Shown here piece after piece: positions 7,078 through 13,640 of a stretch of 27,635 nucleotides of DNA (positions within the stretch are counted from its first letter, which is position 1; each line of letters starts with the position of its first letter). This DNA comes from an uncultured Johnsonella sp. (GTDB taxonomy: Bacteria > Bacillota > Clostridia > Lachnospirales > Lachnospiraceae), in contig CAJPUK010000010.1 of assembly GCA_905373785.1 (NCBI GenBank), positions 1-27,635 on the forward strand, read 5' to 3'. The notes under the pieces were generated by a model, which saw only the letters and a program-made list of their open reading frames with translations, did no database searches and had not been told where the DNA came from. The translations under genes were made by a program, and so were the position numbers.

Positions 7078-9316
7078 CTTTTTTGTCCTCCTCTTTTCTT
7101 ATCAGATAACTATAGATATATATAGCAGTTATTACCTGCCTTGTATCCTTATCACTTAGCATCCACTTATACACATTTTCTTTGAATTTTTGATATATAT
7201 TGCTCTCTTCCTCACTGACCTTTCCCTTAGGCTCAAGCCTTGCAAGTGTATAGGCAAGTCTTGCAAGGTTTATCTTATTATCTTTTTTTCTGAAAAGTTC
7301 CAATAAATTGTATAAAAGGCTCTTTCCTTTATCCTCCACAAAGTCAAAAAACTCACTGATTAGAGGGAATTTCTCTCCCATAACCTCATCAATAAACTCT
7401 TCCCAGTGATAAGAATTATCTTTATCGAAAACTGTCAATGCATTTTTTCCGTCCAGTTTTTTAGAATATTCTTCCAATTCACCTGTTTTTGCTGCCATAT
7501 ATGATATGGGATACTTGGGCATATATATACCAAAGCCTGCCGATATACTAAGAGTTCCTTGTGTGTATTTTTTCAAATTTTTATACAGGTCTATAGCAAA
7601 TTCCAGTACATCTCTCCAAGCACCCACTACGAATACATCATCTCCACCGGAGTATATTACTGCCATTTTTCTTCCGTTTTCTTTATCTTCTTCACCGGTT
7701 TTTTCCAACACTGTAAACGGGATTTTATACTCCGGTTTTTTCAATATATGGTTGATATTATATTTAAAAAACTGTGTAAGTTTCCTCGAAAATGCAGCTG
7801 ATTTGGAAAGAGTCTGATCCTTGGGAGCAAATCCTCCGACAAAAGCCTTTCCGAGGTTATCTATATCTGCTCTTAATACACCCAACCTTTTTATGCCCTC
7901 AGCATTAGCCAGTAAGCCTTCAAGTGTATCCGCCTTATGATAATCTCCTGCATAAATGGTTTTTACAAAATCTTTTCCTTTATATAGACTGTTTTTTGAG
8001 TATGCACGAATAAGTATATCTTTTTTTGATTTTAGATACTCCCCGCCTTCCTTTCTGCTTATATTTTCCGCACCCAGCCAACCTTTTTTATAGATAGGCA
8101 GTATTCCGTCTTTTTTACTGTTCACCACCGTAAATATTTCTCTTTTAAGTATGTTTTTAGAAAGTTCTGCAAATCCGCTACAAAGACTGCACACACATTC
8201 ACTATCTAAATTGTCACAACTGTGGCAGATTTTACATTCTCTTTCACTGTCAGAGTTTTTTTGATTATTCAAGCTTAGTATCTGAGCTGCATTATACCTT
8301 TTTAACTTATCTTCAGATATCGCACTTGATACCCTGCTAAAACACTGACTGTATGCACCTTCCGGCTTATTCAAAAAGTCATTGCATGAGCAGGCTGTAA
8401 ATCCGCTTCCTATAAATAAATCAATGCCGAAGTTCTCTTTCATCCATGCCCTTAGATCAATATCAAATTCATCAAGCAAAGCCTTTGTTTGCTCTGTATC
8501 GGCAAATATAAAGTAGGCGTGTCCGCCACCTGCATACAAAAGATTAGCTCTTGAAAGTGACAATTTTGCCAAAAGTTCATCTATTACATTTTCAAGAAGT
8601 ATCTCAAGATAGAAAGATCTTGCCCTTAAGTTTTTAAGCACATCCTCTTTTCCGTATTGACCATATATAAATGCTTGAATACCTGAAAAGTCCATGCTGT
8701 AAAGCATAATACTTTTTTCTTCGTAAAATTCCTTAGAATCGTTATATATCTTTTCTTGATTTTGCAGCATATCTTTTTCTGATAAATACTCAAATATGCA
8801 ACTGCCTATTGCCAAACTTTGCTTTATATGCTCATAAAGCGATATGTCCGACTTATCATCATTGTCAGTAATTAAAGGGACATAAGAAGCAGTCTGCTCC
8901 AATACTTCTAAACATGAATTAATAAAATCCAAACTACATTCCGCTTCCTCTAATTTCTTTGACAACATCTCATTAATCACTTTATAAAAATCATCTGCCG
9001 GCTTTAGAGTTTTTTCTTCCGGAAAGTTTATTTCTTCATCTTCGTACAAAATACTTGAATTATATCCATATGTTTGATTATTTCCATTTAATGTATTAAA
9101 TATACTGCTTAGATTTTTATACTTTATAAAGTCAAAACCCTTTTCTTTAAATGTTTTTTTATCAAATGCAGCCGCTATTTTTTCTGCAAGATATGTTATG
9201 TATATATATGCATCCTTATCCTCAGCTTTATTAACTTTGCTGATAATCTTATCCATATAATACAGTAAGCTGTTAAATATAAATTTATTTTTTATATCTG
9301 CATTTTTATCACTCAT
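7070..9316 (-). CDS. csm1: Type III-A signature protein Csm1/Cas10, cyclase motif intact, HD nuclease motifs lost
   Basis: Cas10 normally has an N-terminal HD DNase and a palm domain that makes cyclic oligoadenylate when target RNA is bound. This 748-residue protein has a zinc-binding segment (ECKICHSC...CVCSLC, residues about 360-385), the palm residues GVLRADIDNLGKAF and the GGDD motif at residues 557-560 (YSGGDDVFVVGAW), so cyclase activity is predicted. The N-terminus is unusual. Where studied Csm1 proteins have SLLHDIGK, this one reads NSLLYYMDKII, replacing both His and Asp. It then runs directly to DAYIYITYLAEKIAAAF, omitting the stretch of roughly 40-50 residues that normally holds the other HD histidines. 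DNase activity through the HD site is therefore unlikely. The start overlaps the cas6 end by 8 bp, with GGGAGG upstream. Confidence 0.95.
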   Translation of the reverse strand: MSDKNADIKNKFIFNSLLYYMDKIISKVNKAEDKDAYIYITYLAEKIAAAFDKKTFKEKGFDFIKYKNLSSIFNTLNGNNQTYGYNSSILYEDEEINFPEEKTLKPADDFYKVINEMLSKKLEEAECSLDFINSCLEVLEQTASYVPLITDNDDKSDISLYEHIKQSLAIGSCIFEYLSEKDMLQNQEKIYNDSKEFYEEKSIMLYSMDFSGIQAFIYGQYGKEDVLKNLRARSFYLEILLENVIDELLAKLSLSRANLLYAGGGHAYFIFADTEQTKALLDEFDIDLRAWMKENFGIDLFIGSGFTACSCNDFLNKPEGAYSQCFSRVSSAISEDKLKRYNAAQILSLNNQKNSDSERECKICHSCDNLDSECVCSLCSGFAELSKNILKREIFTVVNSKKDGILPIYKKGWLGAENISRKEGGEYLKSKKDILIRAYSKNSLYKGKDFVKTIYAGDYHKADTLEGLLANAEGIKRLGVLRADIDNLGKAFVGGFAPKDQTLSKSAAFSRKLTQFFKYNINHILKKPEYKIPFTVLEKTGEEDKENGRKMAVIYSGGDDVFVVGAWRDVLEFAIDLYKNLKKYTQGTLSISAGFGIYMPKYPISYMAAKTGELEEYSKKLDGKNALTVFDKDNSYHWEEFIDEVMGEKFPLISEFFDFVEDKGKSLLYNLLELFRKKDNKINLARLAYTLARLEPKGKVSEEESNIYQKFKENVYKWMLSDKDTRQVITAIYIYSYLIRKEEDKKDV

Positions 9317-10043
9317 TATACGCTATACCTCCCATTCCTATTCCTGCCTTTATTCCTACTCCCGAATATGTGCCAAAAAACACAAGCATATGTGCAAGAT
9401 TTACAAGTTGAGCAGGACCTTTTATATTTAAGGTAATTTCTCCCATAAATGAAGGAATCCTGACACCCTCAAGGTGAAAAAATGTACTTCTTAACTTATA
9501 GCCGCTTATTTCAATATATTCTTCAAAATTTTCAAGCACAGACTTACTGAACACCTCCATATCTGTGGCTGCCTTATCAAATTTGAGCATTAAACTTTGA
9601 AAAATAAGTCTTACACTTGGAAATATACAATATCTTCCATCCTGCTTAAACGATGTTGGCGTTAAAAATCTTATCTTTAGCATTCTCTTATGATCCTGTA
9701 AGTAGTATTTTTTTACCATATCGCTGTAATCCATACCTTCTTCATTAAAAGATTTTATCCTTATATGCTTGTCTTTATGTTTTAGATATATAAGGTTTTT
9801 ACTTTTAATTATATCCGCTATATTATCTTTTGCTTCAATACTAAGTGTATTAAGAGTCCATATTACTTTACCGTTATCTTCGGTTATATATTGGCTATAA
9901 GGATGCAGACTGCTCTCATGTAAAATACCTGCATAGCCGCTATCTATATTTTCCATTATAAAGCCTTGAAGAAGAGAACCTAAAAAGTCATTTCGCCCCT
10001 TATCAAGTTCCCCCTCAAGCTCGAATTTAATTGTGTTTAACAT
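9309..10043 (-). CDS. cas6: CRISPR repeat endoribonuclease Cas6
   Basis: Cas6 cuts pre-crRNA within each repeat, leaving the 8-nt 5' tag. The 244-residue protein ends with the diagnostic glycine-rich loop GTYSGVGIKAGIGMGGIAYN (about residues 224-243). It also has histidines at 42 and 47 in ILHESSLHPYSQY, where the Cas6 catalytic His usually lies. RFLTPTSFKQDGRYCIFPS is another typical stretch. A GGAGG sits 4 nt before the ATG. It follows the csm6-like gene by 25 bp and overlaps csm1 by 8 bp. The nucleotides encoding the glycine-rich end also hold the csm1 ribosome binding site. Confidence 0.93.
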   Translation of the reverse strand: MLNTIKFELEGELDKGRNDFLGSLLQGFIMENIDSGYAGILHESSLHPYSQYITEDNGKVIWTLNTLSIEAKDNIADIIKSKNLIYLKHKDKHIRIKSFNEEGMDYSDMVKKYYLQDHKRMLKIRFLTPTSFKQDGRYCIFPSVRLIFQSLMLKFDKAATDMEVFSKSVLENFEEYIEISGYKLRSTFFHLEGVRIPSFMGEITLNIKGPAQLVNLAHMLVFFGTYSGVGIKAGIGMGGIAYNE

Positions 10044-10068
10044 CCGTCCTCCGTAAGTTTTTATACTG

Positions 10069-10854
10069 TTACATAAGAGCCTTCAATCCTTTATTCATCT
10101 CTTCATAAGAGTTCCAATATTCGGACTTGATATTAAAATCGGTATATGTAAATAAACTTTTTATCATGTCCATAACATTTTTTGTACTAAAACCTGTCTT
10201 ATTTTTTATATAGTTGTCATCTATAGATGCGATATCATGGGCTGCGATATTTCTTACCTTTTCTTCTACGCTTCTAAGATTTGTTACAAGCTCAGAGAGC
10301 TTAATGTCATTTATAACAGCTTCTATAAGATAAACCAAGGCTTCCGACTTTACATAAGTCAATGCAAAATCCTTATCGGGATTTATTCTTCCGTCTTTAT
10401 TGTGCTTAGCTCCATAGGCACTGTTTACTATCTCTTTTATGCTCATTGTATGGTTAGGCAGTTTTTCTTTTGTTTTATTTTGATCCCAAAATCGTACATT
10501 GTTAGTTGTCCTGCAATATTTTTCTATATCCAGATTTCCTTTTTTCTTCAATATTACTTCGAACATTTCTTCTATTATAGGTGTTATACCTCTGATAAAA
10601 TCAATATATTCTTCTCTTTTCAGTTTTATGGAAAGCCATAGTGCATATTCAAAAATCTTTCTTGCATCAGTACCTTTTACAGGAGTACAATCAAATCCTG
10701 TTTCAGCAGATAAATTATTTACCATCTTCATATTCATACTAAGCCTGTACTTTGCAATTTCCAACTGTTTAATGTAATTAGCCGTAAGGTGCTTTTCCAT
10801 ATCCGCCGCTACAGAATATGCCGCTCTGTAATCGTAATCATCTATATGTTCCAA
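10069..10854 (-). CDS. csm6: Csm6-like HEPN ribonuclease lacking the CARF domain (probably 5'-truncated csm6)
   Basis: The 261-residue product has a HEPN RNase motif Rx4H, Arg201-NIAA-His206 (VRNIAAHDIASIDD), in a helical C-terminal domain as in Csm6. Csm6 proteins are usually about 390-430 residues, with an N-terminal CARF domain that senses cyclic oligoadenylate. Here the protein begins HIDDYDYRAAY, which resembles the start of the linker helices after CARF. No CARF remnant is readable in the 126 bp up to the transposase gene. The longest frame starts at TTG with no Shine-Dalgarno and an in-frame TGA two codons before it. Later ATGs (residue 19 onwards) also lack a good ribosome site. It is either a pseudogene or 3' fragment left by mobile DNA, or a stand-alone HEPN protein that cannot be gated by cyclic oligoadenylate. 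Confidence 0.75.
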   Translation of the reverse strand: MEHIDDYDYRAAYSVAADMEKHLTANYIKQLEIAKYRLSMNMKMVNNLSAETGFDCTPVKGTDARKIFEYALWLSIKLKREEYIDFIRGITPIIEEMFEVILKKKGNLDIEKYCRTTNNVRFWDQNKTKEKLPNHTMSIKEIVNSAYGAKHNKDGRINPDKDFALTYVKSEALVYLIEAVINDIKLSELVTNLRSVEEKVRNIAAHDIASIDDNYIKNKTGFSTKNVMDMIKSLFTYTDFNIKSEYWNSYEEMNKGLKALM

Positions 10855-10869
10855 AAGTCAAGCATTAAA

Positions 10870-10887
10870 TGCAAATAATTATTTGCA
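10870..10887. repeat. Perfect 18-bp palindrome between csm6-like gene and transposase
   Basis: TGCAAATAATTATTTGCA reads the same on both strands. It lies 16 bp upstream of the truncated csm6-like frame. It could be an operator for the cas operon or part of a recombination site at the boundary with the mobile DNA; nothing here distinguishes these. Confidence 0.55.
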
Positions 10888-10933
10888 ATACTTTAATTCA
10901 GCGTTTTGAATAATTTTGTGATGATTTTTTTGT

Positions 10934-10980
10934 AAAAAAGGGCATAGTTTCCCCCTCCCCATAAAATTATATACCTGTTT
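10934..10980 (-). promoter_or_regulatory. Transposase-cas junction: possible -10 element, no clear terminator
   Basis: On the minus strand a TATAAT hexamer lies at 10966-10971, directly after the transposase stop, without a convincing -35. A weak GGG/CCC stem followed by six U residues (U-run at 10934-10939) is the only terminator-like structure. The cas operon could start here, or be reached by readthrough from the co-directional transposase promoter. Confidence 0.3.
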
Positions 10981-12087
10981 TTATGCCGCAACTATCTTAG
11001 CTATCTCCATTCCGAACATATCTGCCGCACTCTTTCCGTTAAACAATGCTCTTGGATAGTTATTTATCCAGTCCTCAACCGCTTGTATGTCTTGTTCCGT
11101 CCTGTCATCAAAATTTGTACTTTTAGGAATTTTACGCCTTATCAACCTGTTTTGATTTTCATTGCTTCCTCTTTCATACGAACAGTAAGGATGGCAGTAG
11201 TAGATCCCGATGCGGTCTTCAGCTTTGTTAATAAATGATTTTTGCATACCTTCCCAGTCTGCAAATTCCGAACCGTTATCCACGGTTATGGTTTTAAATA
11301 TTTCTTTAAAATGCACACCCCACTTACACTCTAAGATATCTAGCTTCTGACACACCTGTTCGGTTGTGTTCGAAGTAAGCAAGCATATAATCTCCATTCT
11401 TGTCTTTCGCTCAGTTAAAACTAGCAGACTGTGCTTGCTTTCGCCTTTCTTTCCAATTATCGTATCCATTTCCCAGTGTCCGAACTCTTCTCTTGTTTTA
11501 ATTTTTTCAGGTCGCTTTTCTATGCTTACCCCTGAATTAGCTCTTGCCTGCTTTCTCACTTTTTTGTACTTATTTTTCCTAATCCCTTTAACCGGCAAGT
11601 CTTTGTTTGTAATTCTTAAAAAAATGCCCTTTTCTATGTAGCTATATAATGTCGGTTTGCTGATACTTGTAGAAAACTTTAAGCCTTGAGTCATAATTTC
11701 AAGCAACACAGCTCCCGGCGAATACCCGTTATTTGCAATTCTGTTTTCTATGTGCATTGCCAGTGCATGGTCAGCACCGATTTTTAGATCTGGTCCCTTA
11801 TCTTTCAGATTTCTTCTGTATCTCTCATCAGCTATATCCGGTGAATATCTTTCTTCCTCTGTTAAGTCCGAATTGGTATGTATGTACCGTCCTCTGCCAA
11901 GCTCTCTATAAATCGTACTTATATGCACGCCTATCTGTTCTGCGATGACTCTACGACTTACACCTGCTCTTTCCAGTGCATCTATTTTCAACCTGTCCGC
12001 CCTTGTTAATTGTCTAAACCTACGCATAGCATAAACATCCCCCATATTTTCGCAATATTCTTTAAAAACTACTTGACGGTTCGTCAT
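10981..12087 (-). CDS. IS30-family DDE transposase
   Basis: The 368-residue protein has an N-terminal helix-turn-helix (RRVIAEQIGVHISTIYREL, residues about 45-63) and a DDE catalytic core. Asp208 lies in HWEMDTIIGKKG, Asp270 in TITVDNGSEFADWEG and Glu310 in YERGSNENQNRLIRR. All three are present, so it looks intact. The longest frame starts at 12087, but the promoter there would place the transcript start at or just before that ATG. MRRFRQLT at residue 21 (12027), preceded by GGGGGA, is a good alternative start and matches the usual family N-terminus. I could not find terminal inverted repeats on either side, so element boundaries are undefined. Positions 11383-11419, encoding residues 223-235 in the catalytic core, match CRISPR spacer 11. 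Confidence 0.93.
   Translation of the reverse strand: MTNRQVVFKEYCENMGDVYAMRRFRQLTRADRLKIDALERAGVSRRVIAEQIGVHISTIYRELGRGRYIHTNSDLTEEERYSPDIADERYRRNLKDKGPDLKIGADHALAMHIENRIANNGYSPGAVLLEIMTQGLKFSTSISKPTLYSYIEKGIFLRITNKDLPVKGIRKNKYKKVRKQARANSGVSIEKRPEKIKTREEFGHWEMDTIIGKKGESKHSLLVLTERKTRMEIICLLTSNTTEQVCQKLDILECKWGVHFKEIFKTITVDNGSEFADWEGMQKSFINKAEDRIGIYYCHPYCSYERGSNENQNRLIRRKIPKSTNFDDRTEQDIQAVEDWINNYPRALFNGKSAADMFGMEIAKIVAA
11383..11419 (-). other. Protospacer of CRISPR spacer 11 inside the transposase gene
   Basis: This 37-nt stretch is identical to spacer 11 and encodes residues 223-235 of the transposase. On the plus strand the eight bases next to the guide 5' end (11375-11382, GTAAGCAA) match the crRNA tag ACGGAAAT at one position only. 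The target RNA therefore should not pair with the tag and would be scored as non-self by a type III complex. Confidence 0.93.
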
Positions 12088-12122
12088 TTATGTATTATAC
12101 TATACTTAGTTAAGGAAATCAA
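12073..12122. promoter_or_regulatory. Overlapping divergent promoters of the transposase and the 50-aa gene
   Basis: Rightward: TTGACG (12073-12078), 17 bp, TATACT (12096-12101), start near 12108. Leftward: TTGATT (complement of 12117-12122), 17 bp, TATAAT (complement of 12094-12099), start near 12087. The two -10 elements overlap, so RNA polymerase can probably occupy only one at a time. An inverted repeat TGACG-GTT-CGTCA (12074-12086) overlaps the rightward -35 and could be an operator, for example for the transposase HTH domain. Confidence 0.6.
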
Positions 12123-12163
12123 TCTTAGCTAATCGCCGAGAGTAGGCGGAGAAAGGAGGTAGC

Positions 12164-12316
12164 ATGGAAGAAATGGCAGTATTCAAAAGTTTCTTGAGAA
12201 GTTTATTAAGACAGTTAGTTGAACTCCAAAAGGCAATAAAAAATAGAGAGTTCGAAAAAGCGGATAAACTTATCGGGGAGTTGATTGAAGATACTCAAAA
12301 GGGTATTGAAGATTAA
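12164..12316 (+). CDS. Small helical protein of unknown function (50 aa)
   Basis: I do not recognise this protein. The 50-residue product starts MEEMAVFKSFLRSLLRQLVE and is predicted to be almost entirely helical, with a heptad-like pattern of leucines and charged residues suited to a coiled coil. Support comes from a strong ribosome site (AAAGGAGGT, 4 nt before ATG), a rightward promoter at 12073-12101 and an intrinsic terminator just downstream. It is divergent from the transposase and sits in the accessory cluster between transposase and prophage late genes. It might be a phage accessory or regulatory protein. Confidence 0.7.
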   Translation: MEEMAVFKSFLRSLLRQLVELQKAIKNREFEKADKLIGELIEDTQKGIED

Positions 12317-12332
12317 AAGATAAGTTAGGGGC

Positions 12333-12376
12333 AACAGGGGACGGCGGACTTACTCACACCGTCCCGTCTGTTTTAA
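12333..12376 (+). terminator. Rho-independent terminator after the 50-aa gene
   Basis: GGGACGG (12338-12344) pairs with CCGTCCC (12359-12365). The stem may extend through AACAG/CTGTT, followed by TTTT at 12371-12374. It separates the 50-aa gene from the AbrB-like pair, which would then need its own promoter; I see no strong one. Confidence 0.65.
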
Positions 12377-12410
12377 TAATCATATCATAAAAATAAGGAA
12401 TCAACAATCT

Positions 12411-12602
12411 ATGAAAAATAAAAATGAACGCATTTTAAATGTCATGTTCTCAAAGGCAGGTTCGGGATCAATCAGCTCTAAGATGGCACTCCCAAAAGAC
12501 TGGATTAATAGTATGGGACTATACCCCGAAAATAGGCAAGTAATTGCCACATTTGATGAAAAAAACAAAACAATCATTATCAAGGCTAAAGGAGAGGATT
12601 AA
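12411..12602 (+). CDS. AbrB/SpoVT/MazE-like DNA-binding protein (63 aa)
   Basis: The 63-residue protein matches the swapped-hairpin AbrB fold: FSKAGSGSISSKMALPKDW followed by INSMGL and a beta strand pair ending KTIIIKAK. Proteins of this fold are transition-state regulators or antitoxins; the short length fits an antitoxin or small phage regulator. AAGGAA lies 10 nt before the ATG. The next gene starts 2 bp after its stop, so the two are co-translated. Positions 12542-12578 (residues about 44-56) match CRISPR spacer 12, showing that this gene, or a close relative, was once captured as foreign DNA. Confidence 0.8.
   Translation: MKNKNERILNVMFSKAGSGSISSKMALPKDWINSMGLYPENRQVIATFDEKNKTIIIKAKGED
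12542..12578 (+). other. Protospacer of CRISPR spacer 12 inside the AbrB-like gene
   Basis: These 37 bases are identical to the guide of spacer 12. The guide has the sense of the AbrB-like mRNA, so that mRNA is not a target; only minus-strand RNA would be. The flanking eight plus-strand bases (12534-12541, AGGCAAGT) agree with the tag ACGGAAAT at five of eight positions, including -3 and -4 but not -2, so this site could be partly self-like. Confidence 0.92.
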
Positions 12603-12604
12603 AG

Positions 12605-12790
12605 ATGACAATAAGGAACGCAAAAACAATAAAAGGGTACAAAGAAATAAGAAATAATAAAATAAATAATTGGATAAAAAACAACTTCTTTGATGGTTGT
12701 GTTACATGGGAATTATGTAAATATAATTCAATAAAAATAACAGATAAGACAGGCGACAACATGGTGATATCATTAGATGAAATAGCATAA
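12605..12790 (+). CDS. Small protein of unknown function (61 aa), paired with AbrB-like gene
   Basis: I do not recognise the family. The 61-residue product is basic and Asn/Lys-rich at the start (KTIKGYKEIRNNKINNWIKN), then CVTWELCKYNSIKITDKTGD and an ending VISLDEIA that suggests a small beta sheet. A GGAGAGGATT ribosome site overlaps the end of the AbrB-like gene, 2 bp away, so the two form a bicistron ending at the terminator 12797-12836. The order, an AbrB-type protein followed by a small partner, resembles toxin-antitoxin modules, but no toxin motif is seen. Confidence 0.6.
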   Translation: MTIRNAKTIKGYKEIRNNKINNWIKNNFFDGCVTWELCKYNSIKITDKTGDNMVISLDEIA

Positions 12791-12796
12791 TTAATT

Positions 12797-12836
12797 TAAA
12801 AAAAAGCAGAACCTCCCATTTAGGCTCTGCTTTTTA
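12797..12836. terminator. Bidirectional terminator between accessory genes and prophage late operon
   Basis: AAAAGCAGA pairs with TCTGCTTTT, extended by CCT/AGG across one mismatch, with A/T tracts on both sides. It serves the rightward bicistron and the leftward endolysin transcript. It should limit antisense transcription into the AbrB-like gene, the only kind of RNA spacer 12 could target. Confidence 0.85.
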
Positions 12837-12841
12837 TCGTT

Positions 12842-13576
12842 CTACTTTACTCTTTCACCGGCTATCAATCTAAGCTTTCCACTTTCATCCGTGGTAACGG
12901 TAGGGTTCTTTACGCAGTATCCTTGTGCATCAAAGAAATAAAGTTCACCGTCAATTCTGACAGCGTTGTTTACATGGTAATTATCTCTGTCATCATAGAC
13001 ATACCACCAACCTTCATTATTCCTGTTCCACCCTTTCACATACTTGTTTAAGGGCGGATTCGGCTTCGCCTTACTTCCATCTTCAAGCACCACGGCTGTA
13101 TGATGGAATTCATATAGCAGTATATCTCCTCTTTTCACATACTCATCAGATACTAAATATTTCGGCTCTGTCAAAAGCTCAAACTCTCCTGTAGCTAACA
13201 GTGCCGCTGCCTCATTCCCTGTATAAATATCTCCGGACACATGTATTCCGGCAGCGTTTACACATACGGCAACAAGAGCTGAACAGTCGGTTTCACATGG
13301 TTCTTTTATGGCTCTTATATTAAACTTGTTAGCTCTGCATAACCTATAAAGAGTTGTTCTCTGTCCTTGATCATATCCTATGTTATTGTTTGCACATGCG
13401 TCTTCCATTGCTTCTGCAATAGCATCAGCCACTACAGGTCTCTTTGCTCTTAATAACTTATTCCAAGGTCTGTTATACCAACCTCTTATGGCTACTTCCT
13501 TACCGTCCTGATCGCCTGCCATGCCACCACTGTACTTTCCAAACTCGTCCCTACTTGCTTGACCTATTTTAACCAT
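12842..13576 (-). CDS. Phage endolysin, NlpC/P60-like cysteine peptidase with cell-wall-binding C-terminus
   Basis: The 244-residue protein probably degrades peptidoglycan at lysis. The core has the cysteine peptidase pattern ETDCSALVAVCVNAAG (Cys98) and KRGDILLYEFHHTAVV (His158/159), as in NlpC/P60 or CHAP amidase/endopeptidase domains. The N-terminus GKYSGGMAGDQDGKEVAIRG is common in Clostridia phage lysins. The C-terminus has aromatic repeats (GWNRNNEGWWYVYDD, then IDGELYFFDAQGYCV) like choline-binding-type wall-binding modules. There is no signal peptide, as expected with a holin. GAAGGAGGT lies just before the ATG. It is the last gene of the late operon. Confidence 0.88.
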   Translation of the reverse strand: MVKIGQASRDEFGKYSGGMAGDQDGKEVAIRGWYNRPWNKLLRAKRPVVADAIAEAMEDACANNNIGYDQGQRTTLYRLCRANKFNIRAIKEPCETDCSALVAVCVNAAGIHVSGDIYTGNEAAALLATGEFELLTEPKYLVSDEYVKRGDILLYEFHHTAVVLEDGSKAKPNPPLNKYVKGWNRNNEGWWYVYDDRDNYHVNNAVRIDGELYFFDAQGYCVKNPTVTTDESGKLRLIAGERVK

Positions 13577-13600
13577 TCTTACCTCCTTCTACATAAGATA

Positions 13601-13632
13601 AAAGGACTGAGTATTGTGATACCCAATCCTTT
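13601..13632 (-). promoter_or_regulatory. Strong intercistronic hairpin between holin and endolysin
   Basis: In the minus-strand RNA, 14 bases (13632-13619) pair fully with 13614-13601, with two G-U pairs and a CACA loop, followed by UUUUAUCUU. It lies between the holin stop and the endolysin ribosome site. It could act as a partial terminator or as an RNA stabiliser that sets the holin to endolysin ratio. Confidence 0.65.
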
Positions 13633-13640
13633 GTTTTTAA

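Noticed and set aside
10934..10955. GGG/CCC stem plus six U after the transposase as a terminator
   Set aside because: A 3-bp stem with an 8-nt loop is too weak to call with confidence.
10900..12170. Terminal inverted repeats and target duplication of the IS30 element
   Set aside because: I compared both flanks of the transposase and saw no convincing inverted repeats, so insertion sequence ends are not annotated.
12268..12277. CTTATCGGGG in the 50-aa gene, identical to the core of the CRISPR repeat
   Set aside because: Only 10 nt match and the flanks differ; likely chance.
12401..12583. Minus-strand frame antisense to the AbrB-like gene, considered as the missing csm6 CARF part
   Set aside because: It is the reverse of a well-supported AbrB-type gene and shows no CARF-like pattern.
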